This document shows, in pieces, positions 17,042 to 24,956 of a stretch of 64,000 bases of DNA. Positions within the stretch are counted from its first letter, which is position 1; each line of letters opens with the position of its first letter. A program made the position numbers and the translations under genes. The stretch covers positions 124,001 through 188,000 of the forward strand of contig NZ_LVYV01000045.1 in the NCBI RefSeq assembly GCF_001618955.1, read 5' to 3'. Under the pieces are notes generated by a model, which saw only the letters and a list, made by a program, of their open reading frames with translations, did no database searches and had not been told where the DNA came from. The DNA comes from Tardiphaga robiniae. GTDB lineage: Bacteria; Pseudomonadota; Alphaproteobacteria; Rhizobiales; Xanthobacteraceae.

Positions 17042-18877
17042 ATGACCGAAGTTGCCACCGACGCCAAAGCTGCTAACGACAAAATCTCGGGCGACACGTC
17101 CGCCAAACCGTTCAATCCCGAAGCTTTTGCGCTCAACATGGCCAAGGCGATGGAGAATGGCGGCAAGGCCTTGGCCGCGTATCTGCAGCCGCGCCAGACC
17201 GGCGAGACGGTCGACAAGCCGCCGAACGAGCTGACGGAGCTGATCAAGACCTTCAGCATCGTCGCCAATTACTGGCTGTCCGACGACAAGCGCGCCGCCG
17301 AATTGCAGATGAAACTCGGCAAGGCCTATCTCGACCTCTGGGGCTCGGCGATGCGCCGGATGGTCGGCGAAGCCACCTCGCCCGCCATCGAGGCACCGCC
17401 GCGCGACAAGCGCTTCAGCGATCCCGAATGGAAATCGAACCAGTTCTTCGACTTCGTCATGCAGGCCTATCTGCTGACCACGCAATGGGCCCACGACCTC
17501 GTCAAGAATGCCGAAGGTCTGGATCCGCATACCCGCAAGAAGGCGGAATTCTACGTCCAGCAGATCACCAATGCGATGGCGCCGTCGAACTTCGTGCTGA
17601 CCAATCCGGAAGTGCTGCGCGAGACCGTGATGTCGAACGGCAGTAACCTGATGCGCGGCATGACCATGCTCGCCGAAGATATCGAGGCCGGCCATGGCTC
17701 GATCCGCATCCGTCAGTCCGACCCGAAGAATCTCGAAGTCGGCGTCAACATGGCGACGACGCCTGGCAAGGTGATCTTCCAGAACGAGGTGATGCAGCTG
17801 ATCCAGTATCAGCCGGCAACCGAGAACGTGCTGCGCACCCCGCTTTTGATCGTGCCGCCCTGGATCAACAAGTTCTACATCCTCGATCTCAAGCCCGAGA
17901 AATCCTTCATCAAGTGGGCCGTCGATCAAGGCGTTTCGGTGTTCGTGATCTCCTGGGTCAACCCCGACAAGCGCCTCGGCACCAAGACCTTCGATGACTA
18001 CATGAAGGAAGGCCCGCTGACCGCGATGGATGTGATCGAGAAGGTCACCGGCGAGATGACCATGCATACCATCGGCTATTGCGTCGGCGGCACCCTGCTC
18101 GCCTCGACGCTGGCCTGGCTCGCCGAGAAGCGCCGCGTCCGCGTGGCATCGGCAACGTTCCTGGCAGCCCAGGTCGATTTCACCCATGCCGGCGACCTCA
18201 TGGTGTTCGTCGACGAGGATCAGATCTCGGCGCTGGAAAAGGACATGCAGGCGGCGGGCGTGCTGGAAGGCAGCAAGATGGCCATGGCCTTCAACATGCT
18301 GCGCTCCAACGACCTGATCTGGTCCTACGTGGTCAACAACTACCTCAAGGGCAAGCCGCCTTCGGCCTTCGATCTGCTGCACTGGAATTCGGATGCGACG
18401 CGGATGCCGGCGGCGAACCACTCATTCTATCTGCGCAACTGCTATCTCGAGAACAAGCTCTCGACCGGCAACATGATCCTCGACAACACCCGGCTCGATC
18501 TCTCCAAGGTCAAGGTGCCCGTCTACAATCTCGCCACCCGCGAGGATCACATCGCGCCGGCGCAATCGGTGCTGTACGGCTCGCAATTCTTCGGCGGCCC
18601 GGTGAAATACGTGTTGTCCGGCTCCGGTCATATCGCCGGCGTGGTCAATCCGCCGGCCTCCGGCAAGTACCAGTACTGGACCAACGACAACGCCCACGTC
18701 ACCGATCTCGCCGACTGGATGAAAACCGCGCAGGAACATGCTGGCTCGTGGTGGCCCAATTGGCGTGAATGGCTCGCTGGCATCGATGGTGAGGAAGTTC
18801 CTGCCCGCCATGTCGGCACCGACGCATTCCCCGCGCTGGAAGACGCCCCCGGCAGTTATGTGCGGGTGCGGGCGTAA
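17042..18877 (+). CDS. phaC: Class I poly(3-hydroxyalkanoate) synthase
   Basis: A 611-residue enzyme polymerising 3-hydroxyacyl-CoA into storage polyester on granules. The lipase-box variant GYCVGG gives the nucleophile Cys347; the catalytic aspartate is in REDHIAP and the histidine in SGSGHIAGVVNPP. The N-terminal PhaC_N domain (about 100-270) includes the conserved VPPWINKFYILDL block. Length fits class I, which act alone, without PhaE. No phaA, phaB, phaP or phaR is adjacent, so the synthase is unlinked from its partners. Confidence 0.96.
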   Translation: MTEVATDAKAANDKISGDTSAKPFNPEAFALNMAKAMENGGKALAAYLQPRQTGETVDKPPNELTELIKTFSIVANYWLSDDKRAAELQMKLGKAYLDLWGSAMRRMVGEATSPAIEAPPRDKRFSDPEWKSNQFFDFVMQAYLLTTQWAHDLVKNAEGLDPHTRKKAEFYVQQITNAMAPSNFVLTNPEVLRETVMSNGSNLMRGMTMLAEDIEAGHGSIRIRQSDPKNLEVGVNMATTPGKVIFQNEVMQLIQYQPATENVLRTPLLIVPPWINKFYILDLKPEKSFIKWAVDQGVSVFVISWVNPDKRLGTKTFDDYMKEGPLTAMDVIEKVTGEMTMHTIGYCVGGTLLASTLAWLAEKRRVRVASATFLAAQVDFTHAGDLMVFVDEDQISALEKDMQAAGVLEGSKMAMAFNMLRSNDLIWSYVVNNYLKGKPPSAFDLLHWNSDATRMPAANHSFYLRNCYLENKLSTGNMILDNTRLDLSKVKVPVYNLATREDHIAPAQSVLYGSQFFGGPVKYVLSGSGHIAGVVNPPASGKYQYWTNDNAHVTDLADWMKTAQEHAGSWWPNWREWLAGIDGEEVPARHVGTDAFPALEDAPGSYVRVRA

Positions 18878-18900
18878 CGGCCCGCCTCCTCCGCGCTTGC

Positions 18901-18929
18901 TTGGCGTCGTCACAGCAAACGTCTATGAT
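18901..18929 (+). promoter_or_regulatory. Sigma-70-like promoter upstream of the MAPEG gene
   Basis: TTGGCG (18901-18906), a 17-base spacer and TATGAT (18924-18929) lie in the 147-base gap after phaC, about 95 bases before the MAPEG start. The fit to a housekeeping promoter is good but untested. Confidence 0.4.
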
Positions 18930-19024
18930 TTCAGCCAGGACGCGTCGCATCCGCTTGCGGCGCGTGTGTTTTGCATGACCATCTCCGCGTTTTCCGCGGG
19001 AATTTCGACTGAAAGGATACCCGG

Positions 19025-19426
19025 ATGACGCGCGAATTGTTCTGGCTGACGCTGACCGTGATTCTCACCGGCCTGCTCTGGGTGCCCTATATCATCAACC
19101 GCATTATGGTCCGCGGTGTTTCCGGCGCCCTGGCTAATCCGTCACGCAACGACAAGCCGCAGGCCGAATGGGCGAACCGCCTGATGTTCGCCCATGACAA
19201 CGCCGTCGAGAATCTCATCGTCTTCGCGCCGCTGGTGCTGATCCTGAATGCTGCGGACGTTTCGACCCCGACCACTGTTCTGGCCTGCGCGGTCTATTTC
19301 TGGTCGCGCGTGGTGCATCTGATCGTCTATACGCTCGGCCTGCCAATTTTCCGCACGCTGGCCTTCGTGGTCGGCTTCATCGCCCAGGCGGTCCTCGCCG
19401 TCGCGATCCTGCGTATTCCGGTCTGA
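19025..19426 (+). CDS. MAPEG-family membrane protein
   Basis: A 133-residue integral membrane protein with about four transmembrane helices (roughly 5-25, 55-75, 80-100 and 108-130). The motif HDNAVENLIVFAPLVL between helices 1 and 2 matches the MAPEG superfamily (microsomal glutathione transferase and FLAP relatives), where the conserved ENxxxF region contributes to glutathione binding. The bacterial members may use glutathione for detoxification, but the substrate is unknown. The ATG follows an AAAGGA ribosome site. Confidence 0.85.
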   Translation: MTRELFWLTLTVILTGLLWVPYIINRIMVRGVSGALANPSRNDKPQAEWANRLMFAHDNAVENLIVFAPLVLILNAADVSTPTTVLACAVYFWSRVVHLIVYTLGLPIFRTLAFVVGFIAQAVLAVAILRIPV

Positions 19427-19450
19427 GGCCGGATACGCTAGTCCAGCGCA

Positions 19451-20392
19451 ATGAGTCACCCCGCGCCAGACCTGCAAAGGATCGTCACCGAAATCGCCGA
19501 CGAGATGGCGCAGCGAACGGATCGCGGCGACGTCGCAAGCTATATTCCGGAACTGGCCGGTATCGACCCCAACCAGTTCGGGCTTGTGGTCATCGATGCC
19601 GATGGCCAGGTTGCGGCTGGCGGCGATGCCGATGTGCCGTTCTCGATCCAGAGCATCTCGAAAGTCTTCACGCTGACGCTGGCGCTCGGCATGGTCGGCG
19701 ACCGACTCTGGAAACATGTCGGCCGCGAGCCGTCAGGCAATCCGTTCAACTCCATCGTCCAGCTCGAACGCGAGCGCGGCGTGCCGCGTAACCCCTTCAT
19801 CAATGCCGGCGCTATCGCCGTGACCGATGTCATCCTTTCTGGCCATCAGCCGCGCGAGGCGATCGGCGAAATCCTGCGCTTCATGCAGTTTCTGTCCGGC
19901 GATAGCTCCATCGTGATCGATGAGACTGTCGCCGCGTCCGAGAAACGCACCGGCTTTCGCAACACCGCGCTGGCCAATTACATGAAGTCGTTCGGCGTCG
20001 TCGAAAACCCCGTGGACTTCACGCTCGGCGTCTATTTCCATCACTGCGCCATCGCGATGTCGTGCCGCCAACTGGCAATGGCCACGCGCTATCTCGCTTA
20101 CTCCGGCCGCAATCCCTCGACCGGTCTGTCGGTCGTCTCCTCGGAGCGCGCGCGCCGTATCAACGCGCTGATGTTGATGTGCGGCCATTATGACGGCTCG
20201 GGCGAATTCGCCTATCGCGTCGGCCTGCCCGGCAAAAGCGGCGTCGGCGGCGGCATCATCGCGGTGGCGCCCGGCAAGGCGTCGATCGCGGTCTGGGCAC
20301 CAGGTCTCGACAAGCACGGCAATTCGCATCTCGGCCGCATTGCGCTCGAGGCGCTGACCAAGCGTCTGGGCTGGTCGATCTTCGGCGTCTGA
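19451..20392 (+). CDS. glsA: Glutaminase
   Basis: A 313-residue serine-dependent beta-lactamase-like glutaminase, converting glutamine to glutamate and ammonia. The catalytic Ser-x-x-Lys lies in [11 protein letters not shown] (about 73-83); the conserved [14 protein letters not shown] and NPFINAGAI blocks follow, and [15 protein letters not shown] near the C-terminus completes the active site. It begins 24 bases after the MAPEG stop. With glnII and DUF2735 downstream it forms a small nitrogen-metabolism group, although glnII has its own promoter. Confidence 0.95.
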   Translation: MSHPAPDLQRIVTEIADEMAQRTDRGDVASYIPELAGIDPNQFGLVVIDADGQVAAGGDADVPFSIQSISKVFTLTLALGMVGDRLWKHVGREPSGNPFNSIVQLERERGVPRNPFINAGAIAVTDVILSGHQPREAIGEILRFMQFLSGDSSIVIDETVAASEKRTGFRNTALANYMKSFGVVENPVDFTLGVYFHHCAIAMSCRQLAMATRYLAYSGRNPSTGLSVVSSERARRINALMLMCGHYDGSGEFAYRVGLPGKSGVGGGIIAVAPGKASIAVWAPGLDKHGNSHLGRIALEALTKRLGWSIFGV

Positions 20393-20410
20393 TGCCCGTC
20401 AAAGCAGCCA

Positions 20411-20446
20411 TAAAAAGAGGGCCGAAACATCGTTGTTTCGACCCTC
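20411..20446 (-). terminator. Intrinsic terminator of the DUF2735 gene
   Basis: On the minus strand a hairpin with arms at 20417-20428 and 20435-20446 (GAGGG and CGAAACA blocks, one mismatch) is followed directly by TTTTT. It lies in the 107-base convergent gap between glsA and the DUF2735 gene, and may also slow transcription from glsA. Confidence 0.75.
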
Positions 20447-20499
20447 AATCACTTCAAATCTCCCGCGCGCTGCGCGGCGTCTCTGCCTGATGCCTACCA

Positions 20500-20697
20500 T
20501 CAGTGTTCGGTGGTCCGCTTGGCGTCCTGGATGGCAGCCTCGTGGTACCAGCCGTCGACTGCAACAGCCGGGGCCGTCTGCGGCATTCGGAACAGGCTCG
20601 GCCTGGTGTCTAGCCGCCGCGGACCGACCGAGGCACGGCCGCCCACCGGAAACCGGTAGATCTTGGCAGTATGTTGATGCGGAATATTCGTCGTCAT
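20500..20697 (-). CDS. DUF2735-family small protein
   Basis: A 65-residue protein. The opening AKIYRFPVGGRASVG matches the conserved core of DUF2735, a family of short uncharacterised proteins of Hyphomicrobiales. The ATG at 20697 is preceded by AGGAAGG, and the longer in-frame extension upstream lacks protein character. It is divergent from glnII across a 516-base region with NtrC/sigma-54-like sites, so a role in nitrogen-status response is possible but unproven. It ends in a good terminator. Confidence 0.78.
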   Translation of the reverse strand: MTTNIPHQHTAKIYRFPVGGRASVGPRRLDTRPSLFRMPQTAPAVAVDGWYHEAAIQDAKRTTEH

Positions 20698-20935
20698 AGC
20701 TCTCACTTTTCCTTCCTGATCAGCTTTTCGCTCTGCGTTTTTCACGTCAGGGTCGGATTGTAACATCGGCGCACTTCTTTTGTGCCGAATGCCCCTTAAA
20801 AAGCAGATGATTGCCGACAATATGCGCACGAAGAGCCAATGCGCCTTTGGCACGCAGGTTTTGGTCGCGACATACTGGCCGCTCAGCTGTCAAATGAGCG
20901 CTTGAAGGGCAGAAAAGTTCCGGAGAAAGATCGCG

Positions 20936-20952
20936 TGCACCGGGATTGTGCA
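20936..20952. promoter_or_regulatory. NtrC-binding-site-like element
   Basis: TGCAC-N7-GTGCA, matching 11 of 12 fixed bases of the enterobacterial NtrC consensus TGCACC-N5-GGTGCA. Its centre lies about 185 bases upstream of the predicted glnII transcription start, an ordinary enhancer distance. Confidence 0.6.
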
Positions 20953-20978
20953 TGGCGCTCTGGAGCGACTGAGCGCCA
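20953..20978. repeat. Inverted repeat next to the NtrC-like box
   Basis: Perfect eight-base arms TGGCGCTC and GAGCGCCA flank a ten-base spacer, starting immediately after the NtrC-like box. A nested CGCTC-TG-GAGCG palindrome overlaps the left arm. It may be a second protein-binding site or a hairpin in a transcript; function is unknown. Confidence 0.4.
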
Positions 20979-21103
20979 TTGGGCTAAAAATCGCGAAATT
21001 ACCGCCGATTCGAGCAGGCGACAGCGCTGGTTTTGGCCGTGTCAGATCGGCATTCCATGCGACATGACCTTTTTACGACCTGGACGGTTGCGCCGCGGCA
21101 AAT

Positions 21104-21119
21104 TGGCATATTACGTGCT
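21104..21119 (+). promoter_or_regulatory. Sigma-54 (RpoN) promoter of glnII
   Basis: TTGGCA...GTGCTT carries the essential GG at 21105-21106 and GC at 21117-21118, exactly 12 bases apart as required for -24/-12 promoters. Predicted start is near 21130, leaving an 84-base leader. glnII of Bradyrhizobium is known to need RpoN and NtrC, which agrees. Confidence 0.7.
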
Positions 21120-21213
21120 TTATAAGCTGTGCCGCTGGGGGCGGATTTTGCGTCCGCTCGCCGGCAAGCTCAGGGCTCACGCCCTACGCATCGCCAACTC
21201 ATGAGAGACCCGC

Positions 21214-22248
21214 ATGACAAAGTATAAGCTCGAGTACATTTGGCTCGACGGTTACACGCCGGTTCCGAACCTGCGTGGCAAGACGCAGATCAAGGAATTC
21301 GAAGATTTCCCGACCCTCGAACAGCTCCCGCTGTGGGGCTTCGACGGTTCGTCGACCATGCAGGCCGAAGGCCACAGCTCCGATTGCGTGCTGAAGCCGG
21401 TTGCGATCTATCCGGATGCGGCCCGTGAGAACGGCGCTCTGGTGATGTGCGAAGTCATGATGCCGGATGGCGTCACTCCGCACTCGACCAACAAGCGCGC
21501 CACCATTCTTGACGATGCCGGCGCCTGGTTCGGTTTCGAGCAGGAGTACTTCTTCTACGAGAACGGCCGTCCGCTCGGCTTCCCCGAGGCCGGTTACCCG
21601 GCTCCGCAGGGTCCGTATTACACCGGCGTCGGTTTCAAGAACGTCGGCTCGATCGCCCGTGAGATCGTCGAAGAACATCTCGACCTCTGCCTCGAAGCCG
21701 GCATCAACCACGAAGGCATCAACGCCGAAGTGGCGAAGGGCCAGTGGGAATTCCAGATCTTCGGCAAGGGCTCCAAGAAGGCCGCTGACGAAATGTGGAT
21801 CGCGCGTTACCTGCTGCTCCGTCTGACGGAGAAGTACGGCATCGACATCGAATTCCACTGCAAGCCGCTCGGCGATACCGACTGGAACGGCTCGGGCATG
21901 CACGCCAACTTCTCGACCGAATATATGCGTACGGTCGGCGGCAAGGCTTACTTCGAAGCTTTGATGGCCCAGTTCGACAAGAACCTGATGGACCACATCA
22001 ACGTGTACGGCCCGGACAACGACAAGCGTCTGACCGGCAAGCACGAAACGGCTCCGTGGAACAAGTTCAGCTACGGCATCGCGGACCGCGGCGCCTCGAT
22101 CCGCGTCCCGCACTCCTTCGTCAAGAACGAGTACAAGGGCTATCTGGAAGACCGTCGTCCGAACTCCCAGGGCGACCCCTACCAGATCGCTTCGCAGATC
22201 CTGAAGACCATCTCGGAAGTCCCGACCGCCAAGTCGGCTGCCGCGTAA
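21214..22248 (+). CDS. glnII: Glutamine synthetase type II (eukaryotic-type)
   Basis: A 344-residue GSII enzyme making glutamine from glutamate, ammonia and ATP. It is shorter than GSI (about 470) and opens with KLEYIWLDGYTPVPNLRGKT, typical of GSII. The glutamate/metal loop FEQEYFFYENGRPLGFP, the INHEGINAEVAKGQWEFQI block and DRGASIRVP arginine region are all intact. GSII lacks the adenylylation control of GSI and is set mostly by transcription through NtrC and RpoN. It is monocistronic, with its own promoter and terminator. Such genes are found in rhizobia and relatives alongside GSI. Confidence 0.97.
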   Translation: MTKYKLEYIWLDGYTPVPNLRGKTQIKEFEDFPTLEQLPLWGFDGSSTMQAEGHSSDCVLKPVAIYPDAARENGALVMCEVMMPDGVTPHSTNKRATILDDAGAWFGFEQEYFFYENGRPLGFPEAGYPAPQGPYYTGVGFKNVGSIAREIVEEHLDLCLEAGINHEGINAEVAKGQWEFQIFGKGSKKAADEMWIARYLLLRLTEKYGIDIEFHCKPLGDTDWNGSGMHANFSTEYMRTVGGKAYFEALMAQFDKNLMDHINVYGPDNDKRLTGKHETAPWNKFSYGIADRGASIRVPHSFVKNEYKGYLEDRRPNSQGDPYQIASQILKTISEVPTAKSAAA

Positions 22249-22271
22249 GCGTCACTTACAGATCAAGAACG

Positions 22272-22302
22272 AACGGCCCGAACTTGTGTTCGGGCCGTTT
22301 TT
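22272..22302 (+). terminator. Intrinsic terminator of glnII
   Basis: Perfect twelve-base arms (22272-22283 and 22288-22299) around TTGT, followed by a run of T. It starts 24 bases after the glnII stop. Confidence 0.92.
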
Positions 22303-22315
22303 CGTTGTTGACCCG

Positions 22316-22939
22316 ATGACGCTCAATCTTGTGTTAGCCGCAGCCACCAAAGGCATGCGAGAGATGTATTCGGCGTCGAGAACTGCGCCCCACCCCATCG
22401 AGTTTCAAATGCCTTCCGAACTACACGCGCCGCAGTCTTTTCAAATCGGCTGGTGCCGCGATCCCGACCTGGCCGACACGATCAGTGCGATGCTGCTCGC
22501 GATCGGTGACCCGGCCTATATCTCGCATGCCGAACTGCAATACGGCATCGCGGACAATCTGGGCCGCTGGGCCGACAACCGAGAGGCTCGGACCAGACAG
22601 TATGTCGCATCCATGCTGTCAGCATCGCCCGACAACGCAGAGGAAAGGCGCGTGGCCACGATCACGATCAACGCAACGATCGTCGGCTTCGCCCTGGTGG
22701 AAATCACACGAACAAATCCGGCAAACCCCTTTGCGATCTTGCATGATGTTGTGTTTTCCCCGTCGGTGCAGGGCCTGGGATTGGGCAACGCATTGTTTGA
22801 TTGGCTTGCCGAACAATGCCGCGCGGAAGGCGTGCAACGCTTCTTTCTGGAGAGCGGCGTGGATAACCACCGCGCTCACGCCTTCTTCAAGCGCCAGGGC
22901 TTTCTCCAGACGTCGATCGTCATGATGCGCGATCTGTGA
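22316..22939 (+). CDS. GNAT-family N-acetyltransferase
   Basis: About 207 residues. A GNAT domain covers the C-terminal 150 residues: FALVEITRTN strand, LHDVVFSPSVQGLGLGNALFDWLAEQ with the acetyl-CoA loop (Q/R-x-x-G-x-G/A variant QGLGLG), and ESGVDNHRAHAFFKRQGF. The first 30 or so residues look poorly conserved, so the start could instead be ATG 22355 or 22409. A still earlier GTG lies inside the glnII terminator and was rejected. Substrate unknown. Confidence 0.8.
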   Translation: MTLNLVLAAATKGMREMYSASRTAPHPIEFQMPSELHAPQSFQIGWCRDPDLADTISAMLLAIGDPAYISHAELQYGIADNLGRWADNREARTRQYVASMLSASPDNAEERRVATITINATIVGFALVEITRTNPANPFAILHDVVFSPSVQGLGLGNALFDWLAEQCRAEGVQRFFLESGVDNHRAHAFFKRQGFLQTSIVMMRDL

Positions 22940-22949
22940 GAGCCGACGT

Positions 22950-22990
22950 TTTACAGCCCGGACTTCGCTTCGCTCCATCCGGGCTGTAAA
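22950..22990. repeat. Palindromic hairpin between converging genes
   Basis: Perfect thirteen-base arms, TTTACAGCCCGGA (22950-22962) and its complement (22978-22990), around a CTTCGCTTCGCTCCA loop. It looks like a member of a CCCGGAT...ATCCGGG repeat family seen between genes in Bradyrhizobium relatives. Lying between the converging acetyltransferase and argC genes, it could terminate both transcripts. Confidence 0.65.
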
Positions 22991-22999
22991 CGCATTCCT

Positions 23000-24058
23000 T
23001 TACGGGAACATCGCCGGCTGGTCGATGCCGAGCGTTTCCGCAAAACCCAGTACCAGATTCATGTTCTGCACCGCCTGCCCCGACGCGCCCTTGGTAAGAT
23101 TGTCGAGCGTCGAGACGATGATCGCACGGCCCGGAATACGGTCAGCGGCGACGCCGATGAAGGTCATGTTGGAGCCGCGCACATGCCGCGAATGCGGCGT
23201 TTTGCCGAATGGCAGGATGTGCACGAATGGCTCCTTCTCATACTGCTTCACCAGCACCTCGTGGAGATCCTGCGCGGTCTTGCCGCGTCGGCCCCGCACA
23301 TAGATGGTCGAGAAAATGCCGCGGTTCTGCGGCAGCAGATGCGGCGTAAAACTCACGACTACCTCCTTGCCGGCAGCCTTGGAAAATTCCTGATCGAGCT
23401 CCGCCATGTGCCGGTGATGACCGACGCCGTAGGCGTTGAAGCCTTCGGACACTTCCGAAAACAGCATCTCTTCCTTTGCCGACCGCCCTGCTCCGGTCAT
23501 GCCGGATTTGGCGTCGATCACGATCTCGTCGGTCTCGATGGCGCGCGCCTTCAGCAGCGGCACCAGCGGCAGGATCGCGCATGACGTGTAGCAGCCGGGA
23601 TTGGCGATCAGCCGCGCCTTCTTGATATCGCGCCGATAGATTTCGACGAGCCCGTAGACGGCTTCCTTCTGCAGTTCGAGCGCATGATGCTCGTGGCCGT
23701 ACCACTTCGCATAGGCGGCCGCGTCCTCGAGCCGGAAGTCGGCTGACAGATCGACCACCTTGGTCTCCGGCGCCTTGGCCAGCACCTCCTGCAGCACCTT
23801 CTGCGTGGTCGCATGCGGCAGCGCGCAGAACACCAGATCGAGGCCGATGGTCGTCCAGTCGACCGAGTCGATGCTCACCAGCGTCGGCAGCTCATAGGGC
23901 GCGAATTGCGGGAACACATCGCCCATCGCCTGCCCGGCGCGTCGATCGGCCGTCAGCAGCACGAGATCAACCTTGGGATGACGCAGCAGCAGCCGCACCA
24001 GTTCGGCGCCGGTGTAACCAGACGCGCCGAGAATGCCGATTTTCTTCTTCGTGCTCAT
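23000..24058 (-). CDS. argC: N-acetyl-gamma-glutamyl-phosphate reductase
   Basis: A 352-residue NADPH-dependent enzyme of arginine synthesis that reduces N-acetylglutamyl phosphate to the semialdehyde. GASGYTGAELVRLL is the nucleotide-binding loop (about 9-22). The catalytic cysteine is in ANPGCYTSCAILP, and the later histidine lies in the GVGHHRHMAELD region. The ATG at 24058 overlaps the paiB stop by one base (TGATG), so the two genes are coupled. A GTG one codon upstream is less likely. Confidence 0.96.
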   Translation of the reverse strand: MSTKKKIGILGASGYTGAELVRLLLRHPKVDLVLLTADRRAGQAMGDVFPQFAPYELPTLVSIDSVDWTTIGLDLVFCALPHATTQKVLQEVLAKAPETKVVDLSADFRLEDAAAYAKWYGHEHHALELQKEAVYGLVEIYRRDIKKARLIANPGCYTSCAILPLVPLLKARAIETDEIVIDAKSGMTGAGRSAKEEMLFSEVSEGFNAYGVGHHRHMAELDQEFSKAAGKEVVVSFTPHLLPQNRGIFSTIYVRGRRGKTAQDLHEVLVKQYEKEPFVHILPFGKTPHSRHVRGSNMTFIGVAADRIPGRAIIVSTLDNLTKGASGQAVQNMNLVLGFAETLGIDQPAMFP

Positions 24059-24741
24059 CACATCGTTCCTTCGAGACTCGCCATAACATTCAATTGTGAC
24101 ACGTCATCCGCGAACAGGTGCGGACGCAGTGCTTGCATCTCTTTGGCCAGCAACCGGGCGCCAGCATCGGGCTGCTGCCCCAACGCACTCGCGACAGCCA
24201 CGTGATCCACATCGGACTTGTGCTGATTCAGCTTGAAGCTGCCTTCAACCTCTTCCACCGACATCACCAGACCGACAATCGCCTTCTTCATCGCCTCCAG
24301 CCGTCCGGACGTCATTTTCGCCGACGTCCATATCGGCTTGGGCGCGAGCCAGCTTTCGAACCTTGTGCTCAGCGCGTCAAGGTGGGAGCCGAGTTCGGCA
24401 TCCGACAACAGGCGTACGGTCCCCGTCAGATGCACCGCCTGATAGAGCCAGGTGGGCACCTGGTCCGGCGAGGCATACCAATCGGCCGACACATAGGCAT
24501 CCGCGCCATTGACCGCCATGACCCATGGCGACGCGCCGTCAGCCAGCCCCACTAGGAGATTATGCCGCGCCACGTGAAAGGCCACACGCGGCGTGCCGTC
24601 ATTGCCATAATCGAGACAGAACGGCAGTGCCGAGGCAATCGGCTTGCGGCCGTTCCACGCACAGGCCGTGCCGAATCCACGCGACTCGGCGAATGCCAGA
24701 GCCTTGGCACGATCGGGCTGGAATTTGGGCGGCGTATACAT
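24058..24741 (-). CDS. PaiB-family FMN-binding protein
   Basis: A 227-residue protein with the MYTPPKF opening and flavin-reductase-like split-barrel layout of PaiB (FMN-binding negative transcriptional regulator family). The blocks VSADWYASPDQVPTWLYQAVHLTG and SGSF-like GSFKLNQHKSDVDH are characteristic. In Bacillus PaiB affects sporulation and protease genes; in proteobacteria the role is unknown and flavin or heme handling is possible. Its stop overlaps the argC start. Confidence 0.88.
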   Translation of the reverse strand: MYTPPKFQPDRAKALAFAESRGFGTACAWNGRKPIASALPFCLDYGNDGTPRVAFHVARHNLLVGLADGASPWVMAVNGADAYVSADWYASPDQVPTWLYQAVHLTGTVRLLSDAELGSHLDALSTRFESWLAPKPIWTSAKMTSGRLEAMKKAIVGLVMSVEEVEGSFKLNQHKSDVDHVAVASALGQQPDAGARLLAKEMQALRPHLFADDVSQLNVMASLEGTM

Positions 24742-24956
24742 GACAGGCTCCTGCTCTGGTGAGGGGCCGTCGGATCAGATCGCGCTTCAGGGAAAGACTG
24801 CCGCGGACCGGATCCGGCGGCAGTGAGAGATCAAAAACGCTTAAGCGCGCATATCTCCACCTGCCGCGAGAATGCGGTGGCGGCGGGCGATGATGCTGGT
24901 CGCAAGGTTGATCATGAGCGCGGTCATAGGGCCGCGCCCATGATCCGTCAAGATCA

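Larger units (their letters stand above)
20698..21213. other. Long divergent regulatory region between DUF2735 and glnII
   Basis: These 516 bases hold no convincing gene. They contain an NtrC-like box (20936-20952), an adjacent 26-base inverted repeat (20953-20978) and a sigma-54 -24/-12 promoter (21104-21119), listed separately. AT-rich stretches near 20760-20830 may hold the minus-strand promoter. Confidence 0.7.

Noticed and set aside
16808-18421. 537-codon open frame antisense to phaC
   Set aside because: Shadow of a highly biased gene; composition rich in Arg, His and Gly and no family resemblance.
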